Origin: Pararge aegeria
Lineage: Eukaryota > Arthropoda > Insecta > Lepidoptera > Nymphalidae
DNA length: 64,000 nt
Direction of reading: 5' to 3'
Assembly: GCF_905163445.1 (NCBI RefSeq)
Contig: NC_053204.1
Location: forward strand, 9,693,001 to 9,757,000
Positions within the stretch are counted from its first letter, which is position 1, and each line of letters opens with the position of its first letter. Under the pieces are notes generated by a model. It saw only the letters and a list, made by a program, of their open reading frames with translations. It did not search any database and was not told where the DNA came from. The position numbers and the translations under genes were made by a program. Below are positions 23,158 through 34,500 of this stretch, in pieces.

Positions 23158-24718
23158 AACAAGGCCAATAGGTTCTCAACCAATACACTCAAGCTTATGA
23201 CGGAGAGGCAAGAGATGAGACTACAGTCTATAGCAGACGCGTCCGCTTACCGGCGGATTAATAGGCAGATCTCTAAATCACAGACTCGTGATATGCGGCA
23301 CTTCAATACAGAGCGTATTAAAAATGCCATCGAGCAAAACAGAGGCTCTAAAGTGTTCGCTAGAGATCTGTCTATCGGTCAGAGCCAGTTGATGCGACTG
23401 AAGACCAATAATGGTAGTCTTGTCTCTTCCAAACCTGAGATCTTGGGTGAGGTTGAGAACTTTTATGGACAGTTGTGCACCACAGTACAGACGCCTGTTG
23501 AAGATTTGGCTAAGGATCCTAGAGCCAAATTAACTCGACACTATACCGAAGATATCCCAGACGTCAGCCTATACGAGATTAGTGTGGCTCTCAAGCAGCT
23601 TAAAAATGGCAAGGCGCCGGGTGATGACGGAATAACGGCAGAACTCCTGAAGGCAGGTGGAAAACCGATACTGAGAGTCCTTCAGCGATTGTTTGATTCC
23701 GTTATTCACCAAGGCACAACGCCAGAGGCATGGCACAGGAGTGTGGTGGTTCTGTTCTTCAAAAAAGGTGATAATACCTTGTTGAAGAATTACAGACCCA
23801 TCTCGCTGCTGAGTCATATCTACAAGCTGTTTTCGAGAGTCATTACGAATCGTCTCGCTCGTAGGTTTGATGACTTCCAGCCTCCCGAACAAGCCGGTTT
23901 CCGTAAGGGCTTTAGTACCATAGACCACATTCATACGCTGCGGCAGGTTATACAGAAGACTGAAGAGTATAACCGGCCACTTTGCTTAGCGTTTGTGGAC
24001 TATGAAAAAGCCTTTGATTCGGTGGAAACTTGGGCTGTGTTTAGGTCACTGCAGAGATGCCGAATTGACTACCGGTATATCCAAGTGTTGCAGTGTTTGT
24101 ACAAAAACGCCACTATGTCAGTTCGTATACAGGATCAGACTACGAGACCAATCCAATTGCAGCGAGGCGTGCGACAGGGAGATGTTATCTCCCCGAAACT
24201 ATTTACCGCTGCGTTGGAGGACGTCTTTAAGCTTCTGGAATGGAACGGACTTGGCATCAACATTAACGGCGAGTACATCACTCAACTTCGGTTTGCCGAC
24301 GATGTAGTCATAATGGCAGAGACTCTGGGAGACCTAAATACGATGCTCGATGGCCTCAGCAGAGCTTCTCAACAGGTTGGCCTACGAATGAACATGAGCA
24401 AGACGAAGATTATGTCTAATGCTCATGTTCCGACGAAAGTTACCGACATAGCTCAACGAGTCGCGAAGCTTAAGTGGCAATGGGCCGGGCACATAGTTCG
24501 GAGAAAGGATGGACGTTGGGGTCCCAAGGTGCTGGAATGGCAGCCCCGTACTGGTAAGCGCAGCGTTGGTCGACCCCCAACGAGGTGGACAGACGACATT
24601 AAGCGCGTCGCAGGTAGCCGTTGGATCCAAGCGGCTCAGAATCGTGGAACTTGGAACTCCCTACAAAAGACCTATGTCCAGCAGTGGACGTCTATCGGTT
24701 GATGTGATGATGATGATG
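23158..24718 (+). mobile_element. RTE-clade non-LTR retrotransposon, 5'-truncated, with target-site duplication
   Basis: The element is bounded by an 11-bp direct repeat AAGTTTATTGA at 23147-23157 and 24719-24729. The 3' end is a GATGATGATGA-type simple repeat, as in RTE elements. The open frame runs right from the left duplication, so the endonuclease half was lost on insertion. Intact frame and perfect target duplication point to a recent event, in the region just downstream of the receptor gene. Confidence 0.9.
23197..24702 (+). CDS. Reverse-transcriptase ORF of the RTE element (501 aa, 5'-truncated, internally deleted)
   Basis: Reverse transcriptase of an RTE-type LINE. Seen: the conserved entry motif LKNGKAPGDDGITAELLKAG (residues about 133-152), KNYRPISLLSHIYKLFSRVI, the catalytic A motif FVDYEKAFDS (266-275), GVRQGDVISPKLF, and the catalytic RFADD (365-369). 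The C-terminus has the usual RTE ending (WQWAGHIVRR, GRPPTRWTDDIKR). About 100 residues normally found between the palm/thumb region and TDIAQRVAKLKW are missing: the frame jumps from MSNAHVPTKV straight to TDIAQRV. Other copies in the window (11.5, 41.0, 48.6 kb) still carry that segment. The first ATG is not a native start, since the frame is open back to the truncation point. No apurinic endonuclease domain. It cannot be autonomous. Confidence 0.9.
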   Translation: MTERQEMRLQSIADASAYRRINRQISKSQTRDMRHFNTERIKNAIEQNRGSKVFARDLSIGQSQLMRLKTNNGSLVSSKPEILGEVENFYGQLCTTVQTPVEDLAKDPRAKLTRHYTEDIPDVSLYEISVALKQLKNGKAPGDDGITAELLKAGGKPILRVLQRLFDSVIHQGTTPEAWHRSVVVLFFKKGDNTLLKNYRPISLLSHIYKLFSRVITNRLARRFDDFQPPEQAGFRKGFSTIDHIHTLRQVIQKTEEYNRPLCLAFVDYEKAFDSVETWAVFRSLQRCRIDYRYIQVLQCLYKNATMSVRIQDQTTRPIQLQRGVRQGDVISPKLFTAALEDVFKLLEWNGLGININGEYITQLRFADDVVIMAETLGDLNTMLDGLSRASQQVGLRMNMSKTKIMSNAHVPTKVTDIAQRVAKLKWQWAGHIVRRKDGRWGPKVLEWQPRTGKRSVGRPPTRWTDDIKRVAGSRWIQAAQNRGTWNSLQKTYVQQWTSIG

Positions 24719-24729
24719 AAGTTTATTGA

Positions 24730-25319
24730 TGAGAAAAATAATAATCAACAAAATGAAAAGTTGAATTTAACAAATATACTTTTTCGTGTATTGCGTACAT
24801 CAACCTTACCAACGCTGCATTATTTCTGGACAGTCTCCTTCAACGAATATGTTGCCTTTACTGTGTGTTTTAGGAGAAATCTTACGCAATTGATTTAGCA
24901 TTTGCCAGTTTTAAAGAGGAAAACCTCTACGCATATTCCATTTCGTAAAACTGAGTTAACGCTAAAATCTATTGATATGATTTTCTCTAAAAAACACTCT
25001 AAGCTTTGGGGCAGTTATTAAAGTCTTAGATTAACAATTCTATCTAATCTTGTGTGGACACATAACACTTCTCTTCAAAAGTTCAATCATTGTTATCACA
25101 TTCAATGAAAATTTAAAAACTATCTAATTCCTTTCACTAGTCTATCTCCCTTTATTTACAATAGATTCTAATTGAGAATCATACGTTCATAAATTCACAT
25201 TCACTTTTATATTGAATCCTTAATCACTTTTCAATAAACCGTTAACTTGTTCAATTAAATCGGTCACTTTACACTTTTCCGTTAACAAGTCACTTTTCAC
25301 TTAATTGTTAATTAATCGT
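24730..25319 (-). other. Probable 3' untranslated region of the receptor gene
   Basis: AT-rich, no coding sequence, no recognisable repeat, lying between the receptor stop codon and the RTE insertion. Extent unknown. Confidence 0.4.
25151..25156 (-). terminator. Candidate polyadenylation signal of the receptor gene
   Basis: TTTATT on the plus strand, AATAAA on the gene strand, about 165 bases after the stop codon. It is the first such hexamer found. AT-rich DNA yields many chance matches, and further hexamers lie downstream, so the true 3' end is uncertain. Confidence 0.4.
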
Positions 25320-25580
25320 TTAAACTACATGAGTTTCGCTCCTTTTAATGTATGACTCATCTATAGTAACGTTTTGTTTCTTGTTTTCTTTTTTGATCGT
25401 ACCGTACTGTGGTACATCGGAGGTGAGGTTTTGTACTGTCAGTATTTGACTCGAGTTGCTATTCTGTGGAGTGCTTGACGATATCGGACTACCGTATTGG
25501 TTGCCGTATTTATGTCTAGATGGGTCTTTGAGGATAGACTGCGGTTGCTTCACCGATGGCGTTTGGTTCATTGGTAGGTG
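25320..25580 (-). CDS. sns/hbs: Receptor exon 17: last coding exon and stop
   Basis: Acceptor TTTTTTTTGTTCCAG; 261 nt including TAA. Encodes HLPMNQTPSVKQPQSILKDP, SRHKYGNQYGSPISSSTPQN and ends IKRSETHVV. Related Neph/Rst proteins end in THV, a class I PDZ ligand; here one extra Val follows, moving the Thr to position -3. Tyrosine motifs YGSP and YGTI are present. Confidence 0.92.
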   Translation of the reverse strand, partial: HLPMNQTPSVKQPQSILKDPSRHKYGNQYGSPISSSTPQNSNSSQILTVQNLTSDVPQYGTIKKENKKQNVTIDESYIKRSETHVV

Positions 25581-28500
25581 CTGGAACAAAAAAAAACATA
25601 TAAATGTTTCAATAACTCCGAAAAGTTGAAGGTGTGTGCCGGGAATCGAACTCAGGGAAGCTTAGGCTATAACCACTTTTATCCACTAAGTTATTACTGC
25701 TTCTAACCAAAAGTCCGTTACGATGTCGCGTAGAAACAGATTAGGGGTATTGGTTTAATGTAACTGCCATACCCAACAGCTTAGCCCGTTACCATCTGAG
25801 ACTGCATCATAATTTATGAGCAGGTGAGATCGCAGTCAAAGGCTAACATGTAGTGGAATGAAATAAAGATTGTAATTAAAAAAATGCTCGTAACTCCGAA
25901 AAGTTGTTCTGTGTTTGTTATTACCTGATTGCAGTTCCCCTGGTGTAGTACGGTGACGTCAGGCGGTGGGACGGCCATTTTGTCGTACCGCTGCCGCCTC
26001 AACGTACCCCCCGCTGATTGCCTGTCCAGACCTGATCAATTATATTCCTATATTAAAATTTACATAACAGAAAGTCTTAAGAGCGTGATGTGATTTGATG
26101 CGAAATTGCTTTTATAAAAAAAACATATGCACTGAACTCTGACGACTCCGAATATTAATGAAAATAAATTAAATAATAATTTGTTTGATAAGATTAAAAA
26201 CATTAATAACATTAAATATGTAAGGGCAACCTTAAAGAATTTTGTTTTAAAATAACTTTATCAGTGAGAATGTTGCGTGGGGTAGGGATCTGGTATGTCA
26301 TCTATGTACAAGTTGTAATCATAAACTTGCTATCTAACTGTTGCGTACTGACTACTGGTAGGGTTGCGATTGCAACTTATTATTTATTTAACTCTTTATT
26401 TGTACACCACAATGAAGTTAGGAAAATAAAAAAACAAAAGAAATACAAAGACAGAAGTAGAATACAAAAGGCGGCCTTATCGCTAAGTAGCGATCTCTGC
26501 CAGGCAACCTTTGGATTAGGACAAGATGAGAGAGAGCGGACAGGTGGTGTAAAATTATTATAAACGTACATTCAAATAGCTAAATACAAATACATAAACA
26601 AAATTGTACAAATAAGAAAAATATAATAAATAAATATAAAATAATAAACGAATTAGTTTGGCCATCCAGAGGGGCAATGCTGCCAGCATCTTAGGAACTG
26701 TGCCTTGCTGCGGTGGTTTCGAGGACGTTTTAGATTTTATTTAGTTTTTAAATAGTTTATTTTAGGTTATAGTTATGTATTAATAAAAATTATAAATAAT
26801 AAACTAATATATACTCAATCATACATATATGAACATATAGATAATAAAAATAAACATAATCAAGGTATAATAAATGTCGTCATTATTGTGCAAGATAATA
26901 TGCTTTCACCGCGTTTTTACTTAAATAATAAAAAAAAAAATTGTTTGTAAAAAGAATATCATTAATCTATACCATGTCACATAAACTCTGTGTGGTTTGA
27001 GATGAGGTGAGTGACCTAATTGTCATAAATTGTTTTACTCTTAAGTTGAACAATAAAAAAAAAAAGAAACAAAATTAAAATTCTAGCGTCGCATAGAATA
27101 AACAATGCATATTGATTGATTACAAATTTTAAATTTTAACTATATGAATAAGAATAGTATTAAATCGTAATCATACAAAATTAAATAATTAATTAGTCTT
27201 AATGTGACTGCATAACTATTTTTTATCGTCCCAAAAGAAGAAAACGTTTTCGTTAGAGGTTACTTTGACAGTTGAGAAAATTTTACTGAATTTATAACAA
27301 TTCCACCGTAATACTACAGTACTCATAACTGTGCCAAAGAGGTCAGAGGCCTGATGATGATGATTTTTTTTTAACGGTAATAATTGACGGACCGAGCCGA
27401 AATCCCAAATGATAAATAAATAATAAATAAATAAATATACTACGACAATACACACATCGCCATCCAGCCCCAAAGTAAGCGTAGCTTGTGTTATGGATAA
27501 CTAAGATGACTGATGAATAATTATATGAATAATATACGTAAATACTTATAATATATAGATAAACACCCACTTATCTATATATTATAAGTATTTACGTATA
27601 TTAACATACTTTGGGGCTAGGTGGCGATGTGTGTGTTGTCGGACTTTATTTTATTTATAAAAGTCCACTGCTGGACTAAAGGTCTCTCCCATCGGGAGGG
27701 TTTGCATGATCACCACGCTGGACATGGGAAGCTGCTGCCCGTTTACCGTTATATTCCCTTGATCGCCTCGTACGACACCGCGGGGACAGTAGAAGAGGGG
27801 CGGTCAAAATTGTATTCCAATCTGCCGTCACGACACGTCTTAATGATTAACTATTACCATAATCACCGCGCTGTATAGACGGATTAGTGATCGTAGTAGG
27901 TGGTAGTAGCACAGAGGACGCTGCTGCCCGTTTTCTGTTACTTTCCCTTAGTTGCCTCGTACGTCACCCGCGGGAAGAGGAGGGGTGACCATGATGTGGC
28001 ATTCTGATCTGCCGTCACCACACGTGCTAAGCCCTAATTGCCGGTGCTGGCGACCACACCCTTCAGACCAAAACATGCTGCTTGATAGCAGAGATAAGCG
28101 TGGCGGTAGCACTTCCCCGGACGAGCTCTGTCACAAAAAGCTTTAAACTTACCATCCAGACCACAGTTGAGCGGCGGGCTGGTCATATGCGAGGGTGAAG
28201 GTGGTACGCCGTTCATCAAGTGGGGCTTGGGCATCTGCGAGCCGTACTGCTGCGGCGGAGTGGGGGTGCGGCCTTGCTGCTGCTGGACAGAAACAAAAAA
28301 ACATGACCTTGGGACAACACTGCTTACGCTTTCAGAATTTCGTGTCCTCAGGTCGAAGTGAAAGCCCATTTGGTACGACTTCAACTTCACTTTCGGGGGG
28401 CCGAGTTCGAATCCTAGCACCCACCTAACTTTCCTAAGATATGTGCGTTTTAAGCCATTTAAATATCACTTGTTTCAACTGTGAAAAAAAACATTGAGAG

Positions 28501-31500
28501 GAAACATGTATCGGGAGAGTTTTTATAATGTTCTCAAAGGTGTGAAAGGAGTCAACCGTCTGTACCGTCAATCCGCACTGGGCCAGCGTGGTGGACTACG
28601 CCCTTAACCCCTTCTCACTGTGGGACCCGTGCCCTGTAGTGGGCCGGTGATGGATAGACGATGACGATGATGAAGATGATCCATAGGTAAACGATTATTA
28701 TTACTTATTTAGTATATAAACGCAGAAATGAGGAGATCCGTAGAAGCTTAGCGAGCGAGTAAGCTGAAGTGGAAATGGGCAGGCACATAGCTTGGAGAAC
28801 CGATGGACATTGGGATAATAAAGTGCTGGAATGGCGTCCAGGCACCAGTAAATGCAGCATTGGTCGGCTCCCAACCAGATGGACAGACGATAACAAAAGA
28901 GTCGTTGAAAACAAGCGGCAAAACACCGTGGTTTTTGGAAGTCTTTACAAAATACCTATGTCCAGTAGTGGATGTCAATTGGTTGACATGATGATAATAT
29001 TAACAGTAAAATTAAGGACTCTCTATTATATAGAAAGTCTTCTTGTTTCTAGTAAAATATTCAAGGCACGGAAACGGAAAACGCCAACGCAGTCGCTCGT
29101 TTCACTCTTTGTGATTTACATTCTCATCTAAAAGATCTGAAAGATGGGAATGTAGCCCCTTCTCACTGTGAAGCAGACCCGTCTCTGTAGTGGGCCCTTA
29201 ATAGTCTTATATGATGGCGACATTCCCATCCTGAACATGGCTTTGCTTCAAAAATATAAAAATTCTACACTACATAACTGAAAAATCAAAAACTAAATAA
29301 AAAAAAAATAACATGAGATATTAATATTAAATATACAAAGTAGTTTATTATTAATAGTTTATTACAAATAAGAAATATGAAGCTTGAGTAATCCACATCA
29401 CTACTCTAGGTACGTACTAGGTACACTCTAGGTATATTTTAACTTAATATCTGGCTTCAGTGTCCGTCGCCATTCAAATTTAAATTCGACGTCAAAGTTT
29501 ATGGTTATATTACGTAGCATGAGACTCAATGAAAATGTCACCAAACTTTCCCCTCATATCACGTTCACGTGTGAAAAGTTGTGGTGAAATAATGGAGGGG
29601 TGTTGAAATATTGTACAGGTATTTCTCAAATATTGGCGAACTGTTAGGCTGCTGTTCTTTTGATAAGGCGACAGCGGACGTTAAAGCGATAATTTTTGCA
29701 AATTGTATTCGCCACCTCTCTTCCACAGAAATTGTTTTGGTGAAATAATGGAGGGGTGTTGAAATATTGATTATTATCTCGTCTTCAAAACCCCCATTCA
29801 AAAGACATGTTATGCATGTCATTCAGTCAGAATACGTTATGTAACAGAAAATATCGGCAAGATGACATATCGACGCAGTATCGTAGTCAGGGCATCATGC
29901 CACACGGAGGTATGTTTCTAAATGTTATAAACATAACTAAAACGGTTTATGTGACTTCAAAATCTGTGGCATTATCAGAATATATGTATTGAACTAGCTC
30001 ACCTGCTGCAAGTATTCGCCGATGAGCGGAGGGTAAGACAGGTAGCGGTCCGACGACATGTTGTAGTACGAGCCGTCCAAAGGTGGCATGGGGCTCGGTG
30101 CCGGTATATAGTTTTGTTTACCTGGTTGATAAAAAAAATCTATAAAATAAAATACGCAATAAAAGTGAAACTTGATCGTATTAAATGTAAGTTAAGGTAA
30201 ACTACGCCCAGATAGGCTTAGCTTGACTAATAAATAGACATTTCACAATTTGACTAATATAATTAAAAAAAATTGAGTTGATGAAGAAGTTAACATTTAC
30301 CTTATTTGACTATTGTAACTAAAACTACATGAATTGCTAGACTGGACTAATAAATAGACATATATTATTTTGACTAATATAAGTAAACATTTTTGAGTTG
30401 ACTAAGAAGTTGACATTTACGAGTATTCAAAATAAAACTAAATGAATTAATATTAAATATAAATAAATTGCCAAAACCATATGTTGACTTTACAATGAAA
30501 GATTGTAAAGTCAACATCTCCTGAGGGTGCTCCGGTTTCGGAGCGAAACGTGCGTAGAGGGTATATTTCTGTAGATCTGTTTGGTGTGGAGGATAATGAT
30601 TGAAGAAATTATAAATTACACCATGCATTTCAAAATATATCATGGAGTTTGGCAAAGTAACACCTGCTAATATCGAATACAAAATCAACATCAAGAGTGA
30701 ATAGGCATCTTCTAGGCAAGCGCGCTTCATCTTAGGCTGCATCATCATTTACCATCAGGTGTGATTGCAGTCAAGCACTTGTCTATGTACTCGTGTCGAT
30801 TTAAAAAAGTAAGTTAATAGTTTAACGGCAAAATTGTAGAGAATTATCACCTACAATTTTCTAAGCTAGTCTTGTTTATAGTTAAGTTACTATCGTCTGA
30901 AATTACAGGTCTGAAATAATAGTTGCTGTAAGCACGTCGGCCGGGCTGGCAGGTAATTTTGTTTGCCTGTTTACGGATAATAGTTTTACTATCGACACCA
31001 CTCCACGACTGACGTCAGAAAGGCGACTCTTGGATTTAAATTAGGTAATAGCATAGAATTAAGAGCGAATAGAATCCTCATTCAGCCATTATTATTTGGA
31101 TTTAAATTAGGAAAGACAAATGTAGCATAGAATTAAGAGTGTATATAATCATTCAGCCATTATTATATGCAGTGCATTGAGTCTAAATACAGTGAAAAAC
31201 ACCCGCGTACGTCTCACTTCACACCCTCGGAATGTTGCTAGCTCACAAACTTTTTCTCATTTTCCTATTTTATGGTAAACGTCTAGAACATTAGAGGTAA
31301 AACAATTTCAACTAAACTTTCAATTCTAAAACGTTTCAATAACTGCAATAATTATAATATTTTATTCTAGATGTGCCCTGCGGCTTCGCCCGCGTAATTT
31401 TGGGAGGCAGCGTACTGCTACATAGTCACACCTATAGTCATATATGAGATATTGAGACTTTTTCATAAACATTTTTTTATCTTTCGTAATTTTTTTTTAT

Positions 31501-34500
31501 TGAAAACTATATTATTTCTAATACCTCCAACATCTCATACTATTTATTTATTTCTAACAAACACATAAAAAGTAAGCCAAAGAATACCGATAAAGACTGT
31601 GTTTTCCACACTAGGATTCCCTGGGTCGTGGACAAACAACAACAAACAACAGAACGTATAAAAAGTTTCATGTAGATCGGTTCAGTAGTTTTCGCGTGAA
31701 AGCGTAACAAACAAACTTACATTCACATTTATAATATTAAGTAAAAAGTATAGGTAGGGATGTTTTCTAAATAATCGGAAAAATGAATGATATTTTTTGA
31801 AAGATTTGTGATTTGTGAACTAGAGAGAGAGAGAGATACTACGTTTATAAGGGTACCTAAAGCCAAAGCTGAATAAAGGATTGACTTATTGATATAAATC
31901 ATTTGATGGAACTTACCAGCACTGCGACCCAGAGTGCTATGGCCACTGATGTCCTTATGCCGATGCGGGTGCGGTAGAGTCCGCGCGTGATCGCCTTCGT
32001 AGACCGCGTAGTTAGGTGGCGGGTAATCCAGTGGTGGGGGAATGACTAGTCCTTGATCATCCATGAGGTAGGCGTCCGTCTGAAGGCAAGATATAAATAT
32101 TATTACCTGTACAGGTTTTGGCGACTGTCAGCTTGGATAGCTTAGTTCAAAGTCAAAGTCAAAAATATCTTTATTCAAGTAGGTCCATAGGTGGTGGTTT
32201 AATGCGTACGTGAAAATTACACGGTAGTGAGATGATGGCGAAAACCATATTCGTAAACTTAAAACTAAAGCTACGAGAGTTCCAAACGCATCTTGGTCTA
32301 AGAAGAAGCCCACAACAAACTTAGCCGGCTGTTTTTTTTTGTTATCACCATCACCCATTGTCATTTAAAATTATTAGAAGGGCGTTTGGGTGTGAATTAT
32401 TTTCTTATAATTCATACCCACGCTTTTTTATCGATTACGTAGTCCTTTATACTATAATAGGAATTTTCTATAAGCTTCAAAAATTTCAAAAAATTATTAT
32501 ACAACGTTTAAATGGAAACCCATATAATGCACATACTTTAGAGGTACAGTATTTACTATATCTAAAACTTATCTGTGATACGCTAATAGTTTTTGGGCAA
32601 TACACTGCTATAGTTTTACTGAAATAAATCTGATACAGCCCTAACATCATATGAAAAATTAAAATCCAGCACTCACTGTTGTACCCGGAAGGCCGTCATC
32701 AGTGGCATGCATAGAGGGTATGCAGTTGATGAATGAATGAATGAATGAATACACTTTTATTGTACACCAAAGAAACAAAAAGTAGTTACAAAGATATAAA
32801 TACAAATCAAGAGAGTACAATTTGGTGGCCTAATCGCTACATAGCGATTTCTTCCAGGCAACCAATGGCGTAAAAGGAAAAAACATAGAAAAGATATAAA
32901 ATGATATAAAATGATAACTCTTACAATGCCTATCCTTAAGTTTTTTATAACTTCTACTGGAGATTTTCTTCATTTTATATCATCTGCATACCATATGCAT
33001 ACCCTCTATGCATGCCACTGGCCGTTAAATAAAGATTTGCATGAACAATTAACTCTTGCTATAACAGTTTTATTAATCAAATCAGATTCGGTTTTTAGCA
33101 AGTTTTGTTACTTGTTACTTACTTGGTTCATCATATGCCTGTTCGGCATACTCGGTACTTCAGGGATCGGAGGGGGTTGCCTATCGTCGCCATCTTGGGA
33201 GTAAGTCTCCGACTTCTCCGACACGGAGCTCAACGTTTCTCCTGTCATTGTGTCATTGTAGGAAGATGGAGCATACATTTCAATTGTTGCCGATTTAGAA
33301 GACTGACCGGCTTGTTCTGTTTGGGAGAAAAAAAAAGTCAAAAATCCTTATTGGCAAGATTCAATAAAAACGTGTGTGTACTTATATACACGTTAGAAGT
33401 TATACTTCTTTGGCGTAGCAAGATAAAATATAATAATAGCAATTTCTTCTTCTTTTTATACCTTGGCACCCTAGCATTAAGTACTACCTGTGTATCCTTT
33501 TATTGCTCTTTTTTTAATATTTTTTATATGGTTTTTCTAACTAACTGTTAAAATAGTTTATGTAAAACATTTTGGCGAATGTTATTCTACAAAATAATAA
33601 CTGAAATCTAAATCATGACATATCTAAAACTACCAACAGTGCATTATAATTATACGAGAGTTAAATATAAATTGGCTGGTATTCAACCCTTATTCGGAAC
33701 TGTACAGTCAAATAGAAAAGCGTATCATAACTATTTTTATGAATGACGAATAAACAAAAAGTCTATATAAACAGTCGACTAACTAGAAACGGACATAAAT
33801 TAGTGATATCTGCATATCGTCTGAGAAAAGGACAGAAATCCTTTGTGGGGATGGGTATATGCTTTTATAACATGATAACGAAGGTAATATTAGATCTACC
33901 TTTACCTAAGTTTAAACAATATATTTAAATACATTTTATAAATCGTGGTTACTACACGATTGATGAATTCCTAAACGACAAGGCTGTTTGGAAGCAGGCC
34001 ACTCCGCACTCATGTCTTACAAAACAGAAAAATTCTAAAGATTGTTAAACTTTAAAATGATGTTGGAAAAGAGCAATCTGCTGAGTTTCTTGCCGGCTCT
34101 TCTCAGCGGAATCTGCCTTCCGAACCGGTGGTAGAGTCACTAAAAACAGACTGACTTGACGTTTCAAAAGTGCTTATTAATTAGGCCTAATTGAAATAAA
34201 TGAAATTTGAATTTTATGAACAGTTTCCTTTCATGCAGTTAGTCTTTGATGACCATGATGATGATGAAAACTATACAATAGTCACATTAAACGATGGATG
34301 TCCAACGCTGGATATAGGACCTTTTGCAGGAAGTTCCAAATACGAAAACACTTTTGTGGTTGTCAACGTTGGGATCTACCAATGCAAAGTTTTTTGAAAT
34401 TATACTCCTGTAGCGGCGTTAGTAAAAAATCATGGGAGTGAAATTATACGACGTAACAAAATACGCGCGCACATAGTTACACGATTTTAACAAAGTGAAG

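Noticed and set aside
23197..24702. Longest open frame in the window as a host gene
   Set aside because: It is an RTE-type reverse transcriptase with LKNGKAPGDDGI and FADD motifs, flanked by a target duplication; the first ATG is only an internal Met.
28195..28428. Plus-strand frames over exon 15
   Set aside because: Antisense of the receptor exon continuing into a SINE.
33105..33551. 148-codon plus-strand frame as a gene
   Set aside because: Antisense shadow of cytoplasmic exon 12 running into AT-rich intron.
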